Assembly (NCBI GenBank): GCA_013368315.1
Contig: JAACJM010000010.1
Coordinates: 806,001 to 870,000, forward strand
Origin: Tetrapyrgos nigripes
Lineage: Eukaryota; Basidiomycota; Agaricomycetes; Agaricales; Campanellaceae
Length of the DNA stretch: 64,000 bases
Direction: 5' to 3'
A program made the position numbers and the translations under genes. Of this stretch, positions 20,121-30,547 are shown in pieces; within the stretch, counting starts at the first letter, position 1, and the number at the start of each line of letters is the position of its first letter. Under the pieces are notes generated by a model. The model was given only the letters and a program-made list of their open reading frames with translations. It made no database searches and was not told the DNA's origin.

Positions 20121-22414
20121 TTAGATCTTACACTGGCTCAGGATGACTTCTGGAAGCAATAGAACAGACAATGTGTTTGCCTCAAGCACTACCAGTGGAT
20201 CTGGCAGCAGTTCCTGATAAGGCAACTTGTCTGGGTCCCGTATACTGCCAAGCAAAGTATCTGGTTGCCTTTTGATTACACCTGTTTGACTCATATCTCC
20301 ATCCATCCCTATCGTTCAAGCAGGTGATTTATGTTCCACCTCTTGACTAGGAACTTCAGAAGGTACTTCCTCAATGCTCATAATTGAAATCTGGTCAGCT
20401 AGAGTACATGCCATCATAATTGCATTCATTTTCTCTGAAGGCACTCTCTTTTGCATGATCTTTCTGCATACAGCTTTGTGTACTGGTTTAGATGCAGCCA
20501 TGAGGTCATTCACCATGGTGTTGATCTCAGCTGAGAGGATTTTATCCACAAGCTTGTCAGTTATAGTTTCATCCTCAATTTCCACACGAAATCTCTTTGC
20601 TCTGGGGTACTCTGACCCTCTCGATCTTGAGTACTAGCTGGTGGATCAGTAAATCGAACTGATTTCTCCCCAGTTTTCTCAATTGAAATGGAGCCCAACC
20701 TAGATGAAGGTTGTTGAGGCCTTCCTAAAGTTGTGGTGTCCTTCATCCTTTGAAATGGAGCAACTGGCATGCAACTAGGCATGCTAGGTACTTCAACATA
20801 TGGTTTCCGGGTAACAGTATTCTTTTTACCTTGAGGGGGCCTAATCACAGCTGAAGCTTTCTTTGTCCCAGCTTGACCGCCTTCCTCACTGCCTCTAGTA
20901 CTCACCACATATTGCTCAAATCTATTTTTGTTGTTTTTCAAATCTCCTGCCATCATTGGAAATCCTGGTCTTTGAAGGTAACTGCCCTCAGTCAACATCT
21001 CTGAAGCACTGACTGCAGAGCTCCAGGAGTCTGTCATCATCAAGCTCTTCAGTTTCCTGAGTTTGGGAGACCAGGCATCACCAACTTGACTTCATCTGTG
21101 TTTTGGGAAATGAACATATTGGGATGACAGGGATATTGCTGTGCATAGGCCATAGTTGAAGCTATAGATACACCTCCAACATTTGTCTGAGCAATACCTG
21201 CTGTGAGCTGACAACACAATTGGTCAATCTCTTGCTCCCTATGTGCCAGATGCTCTATTATTTCTTCCCTCTCATACTCATCTCAGAATTGGGCAAATAC
21301 TTGTTGAGGCTGGTAGCTTGATTGGAAGTTCACCTGGACTGTTGTGTTTGGCCCAGCACCTCTGCTCTCACCATTTGCCTTGTCAATTTGTTCCTTGATG
21401 CTCATGTTACTGCTGACTGGTGCCAGTGGTATGAGGTTTCCATCCCACAAATAAAATCTTCCATTTTTGAAAACACATTTGCCAGCTGTGATGTACACCA
21501 TCAGCTCCTGGCAAGTAACTGTTTTATCTTTGACTATCAGATGGTTAGGGCCCCCACAGAAGTAGCAATCTCTTCTAAACTGCTTGCTCCTAGACACAAA
21601 TGCTTGTCGAAGTGTAGGAGGAGCCATACTCATCTGAAGACCAGGCATGGACTGATTCATCCTCTCTTGCTGAGCAAACTGCTGACTCCCATACATCACA
21701 GGTGGTGCTTGGTATGCCAGCTGAATGAACTGTGTTGGATATCCTGTTGACTATTCTGGCTAGACGAAAGCAACATCTGTGCAATTTGGTGCGTAATTGT
21801 CTTCACTTGCTCGTCAAACTTCTTGCTTAAATCTTTTTCACTCTCAATCTTAAAGCTAGAGAACTTCACATCTACATCCCTGCAGGTGGTAGCTAGCTCA
21901 GTCTCATACTGCTTGGCTATCTTCACATTATTCTGGGCCATAGTCTTCAACTCAGCCTTGTTCTCCTTCACCAGGCTCATCAAATCCTGGACCTCTTGTT
22001 TGATGGCTTTCACATCTGCACTCAAAGATGCAGCTGCAGCAGTGTACTTGGATCTTGGAACTTCTTTGACTGTGCATCCTACTGCAATTGCAGTCTGACC
22101 TTTGTGTTGACTAGCCAACTTTTCAGCTGCTGTGATTAAATCATCTACTGCATAAGGATCTTCTTGATTAAAATCTCCTGTCTCTTTGATTGACTGCTCC
22201 TTTCCCTCTTGTGACATGCACTCAAGTACTTGGTTCCAGAACGAATTGGTAAGACAGTCCAGGAACATACTGGCTAACTCTCCATTTGTCACTGCATTGT
22301 TGGCAAGCTTACCTTGGAGACAGTGAATTGAGTGGAGGTAGATGCAGAGATAGAAGCATTAGGAGTAGGGGTCCACCAAGACACATTGGTTGTCTTGCGC
22401 TTCTTGGACGTCAT
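20121..22414 (-). pseudogene. Gag-like fragment of a third LTR element (C)
   Basis: Minus-strand protein remains resembling gag/retropepsin-leader proteins of agaricomycete LTR elements. From ATG at 22414 (MTSKKRKTTNVSWWTPTP) it runs through a GELASMFLDCLTNSFWNQV segment and a long coiled-coil region (ADVKAIKQEVQDLMSLVKENK). A zinc-finger-like patch follows (CYFCGGPNHLIV, about 21560-21580), with KCVFKNGRFYLWDGNLIP. The tail (about 20320-20600) has EIEDETITDKLVDKILSAEI and further fragments to 20121. Stops and frame changes separate the pieces and no pol is present. The family assignment is from memory of similar proteins and moderately secure. Confidence 0.55.
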
Positions 22415-22544
22415 ATCCAAAATAGCACATGTGGTTTGCCAGTCTGATCCAATTGATTTGCACTGGCAGTATTATTTGGCTGTATGTACTCTACCATTTA
22501 ACTGTCCACTCCTTCCTTCCTCTTTCTCTCCTGCACCCACCATG

Positions 22545-22871
22545 GACATTGATCCAACTGAAGTCCAGGAGCAAGACCACATCAGTGTAAGTCCTCACTT
22601 CCACTGTAGCAGCTTCTTTTCCACAGATTTCCTCTGACCATTCCAAAGTTTCTGAACATGTTCATTCTTGTCTCACCTCTCCTCTGCAATGAGGTGCTAT
22701 CAAAATCAACGAGTTTGGACCCCCCCTATGTCATATTTTGAGAATATGGATGTCCTCAAACCATACCAACTGACCATTGACACTGTCTTTGCCCCCACTG
22801 AGCAACCTGATGGTTCACATGGTGATTACAAGTGGATACAGAAACTTGGGCCACCACCTCTCCTTTGGTGA
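22545..22871 (+). pseudogene. Degenerate gene-like fragment, divergent from element C gag
   Basis: An ATG in good context (caccATGG, 22545) starts MDIDPTEVQEQDHIS, followed at once by a GTAAGT donor-like site. A second open stretch to 22871 includes FENMDVLKPYQLTIDTVF. I do not recognise it. Further short open pieces appear beyond the MITE at 22942 (around 23575-23750), but stops are frequent. It may be the broken 5' part of a multi-exon gene or of a transposon protein. Confidence 0.3.
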
Positions 22872-22941
22872 GTTATGCCAATACCTTGATATGACCATGC
22901 TTAACCACTCTCGATTTCACTACCCAGGGAGGAGGAATGCA

Positions 22942-23564
22942 TAGGGCTCAGCACGGGTATACCTGCAGGTAACCTGTATCTGGACCCACAGGTAATTGTC
23001 ATCCCAAAAGTATCCAGCAGGTAATTGACCTCAGGTAACCTGTATCCAGAGTATCTGATCTGCAGGTACCTGCAGATACATGTATCCACAGGTTTTCTGC
23101 AGGTATTTCACAAAATTAATGCTCTATACTTCTTCTAGATGCTATATATAGATTAGAGTATTATAATTACTTACTAAAATATTTTTTGAGCAAGTGTTTT
23201 GCTGCCTTTTTAGATGATTTTTCGATTTTCTGCAATTTCAGCCACAGTTTGGCCATGGGAACGCCATGTGGCAGCATCTGTATTTGAATGTGGCACTTAC
23301 TCTCACATGTTTCTGGCCTCAAAAACACTGCAAAGCACAATCAATAGTATGTATTCATGATAGGTACACTATATTAATATAATTTACTAGTTTAGATACA
23401 AAAATTCGAGTTTTTTGAAGTATCCGCAGGTATTAAGTGTTCTCAAAACTTAAACCCATATCTGGGAGTATCTGTATCCAGTGGGTGTGGCTGTGTCAGG
23501 TATCTGTACCCACCGGATACAGATATGGGTACCTGCCAATTACCTGTACCCATGCTGAGCCCTA
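22942..23564. mobile_element. hAT-type MITE 3
   Basis: A 623-bp element with ends TAGGGCTCAGCACGGGTA and, inverted, TAGGGCTCAGCATGGGTA, flanked by exact 8-bp duplications GGAATGCA (22934-22941 and 23565-23572). Subterminal motifs of the type caggtaacctgtatcc are repeated many times at both ends. The core is AT-rich and non-coding. It shares the TAGGGCTC terminus and near-identical length with MITE 1, but its subterminal motifs differ, so it belongs to a different family using a related transposase. Confidence 0.9.
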
Positions 23565-23572
23565 GGAATGCA

Positions 23573-25214
23573 GGACCGTCAACTACCAAATTGTCAATGT
23601 CCCTCTTGACTGTGAGACCATACTCTTGACAGAGAGCACATGATTACTCTAGAAGTCACAATATTGACCATAGTGGCACAGTACCTCCTAATAGATGTAG
23701 AGGTGTGTTAAAGCATATAGGGGAATACTATTTAACTAATGTTTTTCTATAGATCTAGATTGGCAACTTTTATAAAAGCACCTGGCTCATCTGAATAACT
23801 ATGGAGTATTGCCTGAGTGCAAAAAACAGTCCCACACTAAAGTGGAGGCTGTAAAGCATGCCTGTCACTCTGCATACAAAAATCTGTAGATCCATAAGGG
23901 ATCCACAAATAGTTGTTACAGGGATAATGTGACTTATCTAGATCTATAACTAAACCAGCAAAGAGTGCCTAATGTGACTCTAAACTGGACCCTGGTTATA
24001 TATTTTACTGGGAGATAAAGTGAAACATCAATCCACCAACTGCACAACATTGAGTCTGACAGCCATTTGTCACAAAGAGGCGAGTGCTTAGATAGCGATA
24101 ATGAGGAGCTACAGGCTCAACTCAACTAACAGACAGCAGTAAGTACTGGAACTACAGTGCCCATCAGTAAAGGTGAAAGAAGTAATGAAAAGGGGAATAC
24201 ACACCTGGTCCCAACAATGAAGAGGTCGAGATGGGGAACCAGGTGTCAGGACAGGGTTTATATATATAAAAGTAAAGCTGTAAAAGAGGCTGTAAAGAAA
24301 GCTGTAAAGAAAGCTATAAAGGAAGCTGTCTGTATTGGAGAAATGAAAGGTCCGGTGCATAGCATGTGGAACAAGAGTCATATGGTGTAAAGATCTGAGG
24401 ATACGGAGATAAGAAGAAATAAATAGTACCAAATATAGGCGTCATGACACCATTGACCTCGACAACACAATCCATCTTGACAACAGCAGTTGTATGGGAC
24501 AAGACCAACATCGATGGCCCTCGGGGCCCATAATCTAACAAAGCAGCAACTAATCAGTGTAGGGTGACCAGTCAAGGGAGCTCACCAAGTAGAATGTTGA
24601 GAAGAAAGCTTGTAGAGCTTAGATGCAAGTTGCTGGATATTGTTCTGTAGTAAATACCACTTTACAGACAGCTTTTATACTAGATAAAGAGCCTGTAATT
24701 ACTAATATCTACATTGTCCATGGACACACCTAGAGACTAAGAGAATACTGCCATTGGCCATATTGCTATCTAGAGCAATGTCTGGAGAATGTTCTGGAGG
24801 ACTAGTCACACTTATAACTACGTAGAAGTTTCATAATAACTCCATATAGAACTGTAATTACTATACATGGAAGTATATATATTTCAATACATTTAACTGC
24901 CCCAATGTCAGTAAGCCATCTGGCTGTCTGACCCATGTCATAGGGTTACCTGCTTGCCACACATACCTTGAGACCCTTGACCCAAGAGTCCTTGTGAGTT
25001 GCTGCAGCTTCACAACCAAGTACTTTGTAGCTGGGAAGGGATTATGTCAGCAAACAGTGTTCAGCACTGATCATGAGGTCATGCAACTGGAGGACATGAT
25101 TAGACAGGGGGAAGGGACTGGGAGGGAGAGGAGGCAGGTAATACTACCACCTCTGTCCTCAGTGTGGCCTTTGATAGGTCCTAGAATACTTAGCCTGCTG
25201 TCTGTATTTTTTTT
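23573..25214. other. Repeat-block sequence with no supported gene
   Basis: AT-rich, CpG-poor sequence with many stops on both strands. A short 12-bp tandem repeat (gctgtaaagaaa type, about 24276-24333) gives a lysine-rich open frame that I do not take as a gene. Parts look like old transposon flank, but I could not define ends or a family. Confidence 0.4.
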
Positions 25215-25577
25215 GTGAATTTATTGTATTTAATAATGTATATATTACATGTATGGTATGCTAGAGGGGCGGGACGGCGACGAGAGCGGCAGGATGACGT
25301 GCTCGCGGCAATGAGTCATCAGTATGACTCATGGGAAAGGGCGGGAGAGCGCCCAGACCCGCCCCCGAGCCTTCCCGAAGATGTCCCGCATGTACCTGCA
25401 CCCGTACCTATCCTACCCACCTCCCTCCTACTCTACAAGTCCCCCAGCTTTAACGGACTTGGAGGAGCTAAGGGGTACGCCGTTGTACGCAAGTGGATAT
25501 CCCTTCGCTTATCCGCTTGTGTATATCCGATTGTTTGGTCATTGAGGTGGCTCAGTTATACTTTGTTTGTAGCGTAG
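25215..25577 (+). pseudogene. Small open reading frame at the repeat/gene boundary
   Basis: A 120-codon open frame beginning at a TTG, so a true start is uncertain. It has an Arg/Pro-rich first half (RGAGRRRERQDDVL, PDPPPSLPEDVPHVPAPVP) and a hydrophobic end. The DNA at 25256-25400 is suddenly rich in CpG. I see no family match. It may be a transposon or gene relic at the edge of the silent block. Confidence 0.2.
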
Positions 25578-25935
25578 TCGGCTAATTCACTCTTGATTAA
25601 TTGATTCTTGATGCTCAGCTGCTGTGAAAATGTGGGATGTCTGATGATGTGAACTTCAATTCGCACTGCAGGTAAGCTGCACCGCTGATATGACACCCAC
25701 TCTCCTGCCTCGATCTGACTCTAACAACCTCTTAAAAGGCTTTATGGAGAGCCGTTATTTTACAACGAAAGGTAATCCGATAGATTTCAGATGGTGCCGA
25801 TTCTGAATTGTCAGCAATGATGGTATGTACATATCAGAGTTTTGATTTCCACATCACTCAGAAGAGCACTGGTTGCTCTGCTTCATATATAAACCCTCTC
25901 AGGTCCCGTTTCGCTGGCTAGTATTCGATCCCAAG

Positions 25936-26565
25936 ATGTCTGTCCTCGATATGCACGCAAGAGAGCTGGACTTTCTTGCAACTTCTACTTCTGCACCTCG
26001 TCGTCTACCCTCACTCCCTCTTGAACGATCACCATCAAGCTCCAGGCCAACATCAACAAGACCCCTTCCTCCCATCCCTCGCGCACTTGCCTGCAAAAAG
26101 TGCAAGACAACCATCACATCCATTAGTCTTCTCCTCCCTCTCGAAGCAGTGTGTATATATCCTTCTGTTCTATACTCGTTGTTCTCATTCTTATGCTTCA
26201 CAGATACCCGTTCACTCAAGGGCATTTAGAGGCTTCTCCGGGAAAGCGTCTCTGTTCACAGACATGTGAGAGTTACCTATCAAGTTTGACTCTTTCTTAC
26301 CCGTTCTAGTCACCACGTTCAACTTTCCGTCCCCAAGATACGATTGATGGCCTCGGGTGCTCACACAGTGCAAGAGCTTTCATGCTCCCAGTGCTCCTGT
26401 TATCTAGGATGGAAGATTTTGCGTGCCCATGACCATTCCGAGCAATGGAAAGAAGGTCATTATCTTCTGGAGCTAGAGAAACTCGCTGCTCGACTCGACA
26501 TTTTCCTCCCTCGCACATCTCGACATAGACACGTTTCTTCGGATTCAGAGGACAGTACTTGTTAG
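25936..26565 (+). CDS. Yippee-like zinc-binding protein
   Basis: A small protein of the Yippee/Mis18 fold, which binds one zinc with four cysteines. Three exons (25936-26148, 26204-26265, 26310-26565) join in phase to give 176 residues. After a Ser/Pro-rich leader the domain starts with LACKKCKTTITS (first CxxC) and continues VHSRAFRGFSGKASLF, typical of Yippee proteins. The second pair is in ELSCSQCSCYLGWKILRAHD, and the domain closes with WKEGHYLLELEKL. The 60-residue leader and a Ser-rich tail extend beyond the minimal domain. Yeast Moh1 is a relative; roles include stress and proteasome-linked functions, not predictable here. It is the first gene on the euchromatic side of the repeat block. 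Confidence 0.85.
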
Positions 26566-26883
26566 CCCTCAGTCCGTTTTATCACATTCATTTTCTCCTA
26601 TCAACGAAATTGGAGAGTGTACATTATTGTATATTTCTAGGGGCTGCTGCGTTGCATCATGTTGTATAGTGATTTGTTGTAATTGTATATCTATCACGAT
26701 CTTCTCAACTGAGCCCTAATCGTCAGTCTCCCAGCACTGTATCTGTTGGACAAGACTCGACCTGTTAGACTAATTAGGGAGTCGGACTGTTGATTGTAGT
26801 CACGTCTTTCCGCCTCCCGTTCGTTTCTCTGATTCCAACTTGGACGACAGACATCCATGTCACCTTTCTATCAACGCTAAGGA

Positions 26884-29348
26884 ATGTCCTTGGAAAACAC
26901 GGAGCCCAGTACTCCCTCCGAATCTCCCAATACTCCATTGCCCAAACTTGATGCTCTACTCTCCCCCAAGACAGCAACTTTCTCAGAACCTCAGGAACCA
27001 AGACTATCCCTCGTCGAAGTTGAACTCAGTGAAGTTACCTTAGATGAGGGCAACCTCTCTCCTGTCGCACTGTCTGCCCATCAAGGCACTATAGATTCTG
27101 AAAGTCCTCCCAGTGACATGGTTGCGATACCCAATATTGATTCGTCTTCCGGCCATAAAAAGTCAGCTTCGGTCACCACTATTCGGTCAGTTCACAATCT
27201 GGGAAGCGGGGATAGAAGAAGCATAGATGGTCAGCAAAGGCTACAAGAAGAATTTGTTCGATTGCAGAAAGAAGAGGCGGATACGTTGGACGAGTCGGAA
27301 GGCAAAATTGGTAGCTCCAGTGCCGTTGACTGGGGTACGTGTCACCCGACTGATTTACTCTCAGTATATTGACGATGTTTCTAGACTTTTGGGGAGCCGT
27401 GATGGGTGATTACCAGGATATGGCGACAAACCGATCCTCCGATTTAGCAAAAGCAATTTCGAAAGGCATACCTGACAAGATTCGTGGAATGGTCTGGCAG
27501 TTGATGTAAAAGCCCGTCTTTATTCACCGGGACATCGTTAACATCCAAGTACTTTAAGGGCGGCGTCAAAAGATCCTGAATTGGAACAGACATATCTCAA
27601 GTTCCTCAAAGAAAGTAGCCCTCATGAAAAGGCAATCCTTCGAGATTTGGGCAGGTTGGATGCTAGACTTCATGTTTTCTTGCCGCCTCCTTAATAGTAT
27701 CTTACAGAACATTCCCTCATCACGACTTCTTTTCGGACGGTCAAGGCATTGGACAGGAAAATCTTTACAACGTTCTCAAGGCATATTCACTGTATGTTAG
27801 ATCTCACATCTTTCAGTTCACGGTCCTGATTTTTGCTTCTTCGAGCTATGATCCCCAGGTGGGATACTGCCAAGGATTACCCTTCGTCGTCGCCGTGCTG
27901 TTGTTGAACGTGAGCGCTTTCTTGCCTTGAACGCGATTCATGCTCACTCATACTCTAGATGCCTGACGAAGAGGCGTTTTCTCTGACTGTCAGGTCAGCT
28001 TTATCCACATCCGTGGAATATCGCATTGTTTGCTTAAATTCCAAAAGACTCATGCATGTTTATGACCTTCGCGGAAACTTTCTTCCTGAAATGCCCTCTT
28101 TGGCCCTCAGACTGTTTCAAGTGAGTGATACTTTGTCTTCTTGCAAGCCAGATCATTCTTTGATATCGTGAAGTTCGATAGGTGAGCATCACCCTCTGTC
28201 TCTGCGGCCGGGCTGTCTCTTGACGTCGACAAGGCTGGTAGAAGAACTACTGCCCGTGTTGCATGTCCACTTCCTCCGTCAAAACATCAAATCTAGCATG
28301 TACTGCTCTCAGTGGTTCCTAACTGTATGTCATGTCAAGTTATCTTTCAGCAAGTTGTTTATCTCCCTATTTTCAGATGTTTAGCTATCGGTCAGTAAAA
28401 TTGTACTCCTCAACATCGGTCACCTAGATCACAGAGTTCAGTTTCCCTTTACAGATTGTGTACCGGATCTATGACAATGTTCTGGCCAACGGCATCGAGG
28501 CAATATTCGGCTTCAGCGTCGCATTGCTTCACAAGAATGAAGATCTCTTGCTAAACATGAAGTTTGATGAGATATTGGCTTTTCTCAATACCAAAGTACT
28601 AGACCGCTACAAAGTCAGATCCACAAGCTTGTTTTCCGTTCAGCGCTGACCTCCTTTAAAGGAAGAACTGGCTGAGGGAGAGGACGAAAAAGACGTCAAA
28701 TATCTGGTGGACGAATTTGTCACGGACGCGAGCTCAGTCAGTTCTCAAATCACGTCATTCATGCTCGACAGCTACATGCACGAATATGAAGACAAGATGG
28801 TACATGTCTTTGTTACTGACCTGCGTGACTCTTAAGCTGAAAGCGGCACTAGCGGGAACAACACAGACACGCAGTAGAGGTCGCAGAGCTTCGCAACAGT
28901 AATCGTTTGCTTTCACAGCAAGTGTAAGGGATCTGCTGCGAGTGCTGTTCCGTCGTTAACCACTGCTTGCTGTTACTAGTAAAAACCTGGAGTCGAGCCT
29001 GGCACAGCTGAATGCGGAACACGTTGACGCTCTGGTGAGTATATATCTTGGATATAATCATCGACTATTCTTCTGATTCGCATGCAGAACGAACTTGTCA
29101 AGGGGAGATTACGGACCGAGGAACTAGAGGAATCTCTCGTCCGATATAAGCTCTTGGTACGTGAATGATAGTATGTTCATGAATCTTTATGATGATGGTA
29201 TTTTGCTTTACAGTATGCTGAGGCGATGCATGAAAATGAGGATGCTCAGTCCTCACATCGAATCTCTGTAAGCCGGACATCGAGTAGCAGTCTACTTGGC
29301 AGTTTCTTGAAGCGAGGGAGTGAAGGATCGAAGGCTCCGCAGTCGTAA
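26884..29348 (+). CDS. TBC-domain Rab GTPase-activating protein (Gyp5-like)
   Basis: A multi-exon Rab-GAP that stimulates GTP hydrolysis by Rab proteins in vesicle traffic. The first exon (ATG 26884) encodes an acidic, Ser/Pro-rich N-terminus. The TBC domain begins with GIPDKIRGMVWQLM. The arginine-finger motif ILRDLGRTFP is built across an intron, with the Arg codon itself split near 27650-27710. The glutamine finger is GYCQGLPFVVAVLL (about 27860-27910). Later blocks are VYRIYDNVLANGIEAIFGFSVALL (in part, 28460-28525) and LLNMKFDEILAFL. The C-terminus is a coiled coil (about 28850-29150, ELRNSNRLLSQQV, LAQLNAEHVDAL), as in Gyp5/EVI5-type proteins. It ends SEGSKAPQS at 29348. Confidence 0.87.
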
Positions 29349-29458
29349 CAGTGATGTAGCAATGAGTATTCATCTTGGAATTATAGAATGATGTTATGGT
29401 CTGCAGCGCATGGAGTATCTAAAGTATGTATGTACCCCTGTGCCTATACTCTACGTTC

Positions 29459-30213
29459 TCAAACGGCCTCTGCAAAAGAGTATGATCATCAATAGACAGA
29501 AGAAGAAAAAGAGAAGAGAGGAGCATACGTTGCAAAGCGTTGTTAAGTTTCGTGACACGCGAGGACACGCTGAGATCAATGCTTTTGTCACCAAAATCGA
29601 CGAGGAAACCGCCAAGGAGGGAGGGGTTGATCTACGAGACACGTCAGCACGTGGAGAGTACGCGCCAGAGTGTGAGGGAACGTACCTTGTTGGTAATTTT
29701 CAGTGACTTGGCCTGCTGGGCGGTTTGCGACTGCTTGAGAGTGGACTCGAGGCGAGTAAGCACGTCTCTGGGCAGGGGGGCAGCAGAAGTGACGGTGACA
29801 TTCAGCTCTCCACGATACTGAGCGACCAGCTCATTGAACCCTTCGATGACGCCTTCAGCCTCCCCGAGTCTGCCATTTTCGGACAAGACAGTCAACAAAT
29901 TTTTTGTGATGTCGGAAAGGGTTTCCTTCTTGGCACCAGAGCCTTCGATAGTTGAGAAAACAGAGGCTAGACCCGCTGCCCTGTCTTTCGCGGTCAATGT
30001 GGGATTGTGGACAAAAGCAGCTACATCTGGGTTTTGCTTGAGGGTGCTGGCAAAAGTAGCGAGCTCGGAGTGGACTTTGGTGAGAGTCTGGGGTGAGTTG
30101 GCGAGGGCAGCACCGTACAGGGCGTTAGAGTACTTGAGGGCGATGGCGGAGGCGGCACGGCGCCCAAGGACGTGGGCAATGGAGGCCGAACGAGAGGCAG
30201 ACGCGAGCAACAT
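29459..30213 (-). CDS. ATP5: Mitochondrial ATP synthase subunit 5 (OSCP)
   Basis: The oligomycin-sensitivity-conferring protein of the F1Fo ATP synthase, which links the catalytic head to the peripheral stalk in the mitochondrial inner membrane. The N-terminus MLLASASRSASIAHVLGRR is a good mitochondrial presequence. The family core follows: RYANALY-like KYSNALYGAAL, FVHNPTLTAKDRAAGL, LLTVLSENGRL, and the C-terminal GELNVTVTSAAPLP and LKITNK. Three exons (30213-29686, 29631-29529, 29469-29459) join to 213 residues. The 11-nt last exon completes the typical end NALQQAV, which is why I prefer splicing to the alternative read-through. It is head-to-head with the TRP-like gene, 334 bp apart. Confidence 0.92.
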
Positions 30214-30547
30214 AGAAGGATGAGAGTGACAAGTTGCTCCTTCGGATGAATCGGAAGACCCAGCACGTGATGTATTTTGGCGTGGCGACCAGGATTATTA
30301 TTTTTGCGACTTGCAGGTGGACGGCGACAACTCTGACTCAGCTGCGACTCTCTTTCTACATCCATCATCGCAGTATTCCATTGTTTTAGTGGTCCCTTTT
30401 CCCCTCTGGCGAAGACAATCAGCTCATTGACCGAGCCGAAGAACAATAAGACTGGTGGGCTATTGTTCTACTTAAGGAAATCACCTCAACTATATACTCA
30501 TGCACTTCTAGTCTCGCTCTCCTTGTTCTTCTTCTCTCTTTACGGTC

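Noticed and set aside
24157..24432. Lysine-rich plus frame and its antisense partner
   Set aside because: Both arise from a short 12-bp tandem repeat; no domain or splice context.
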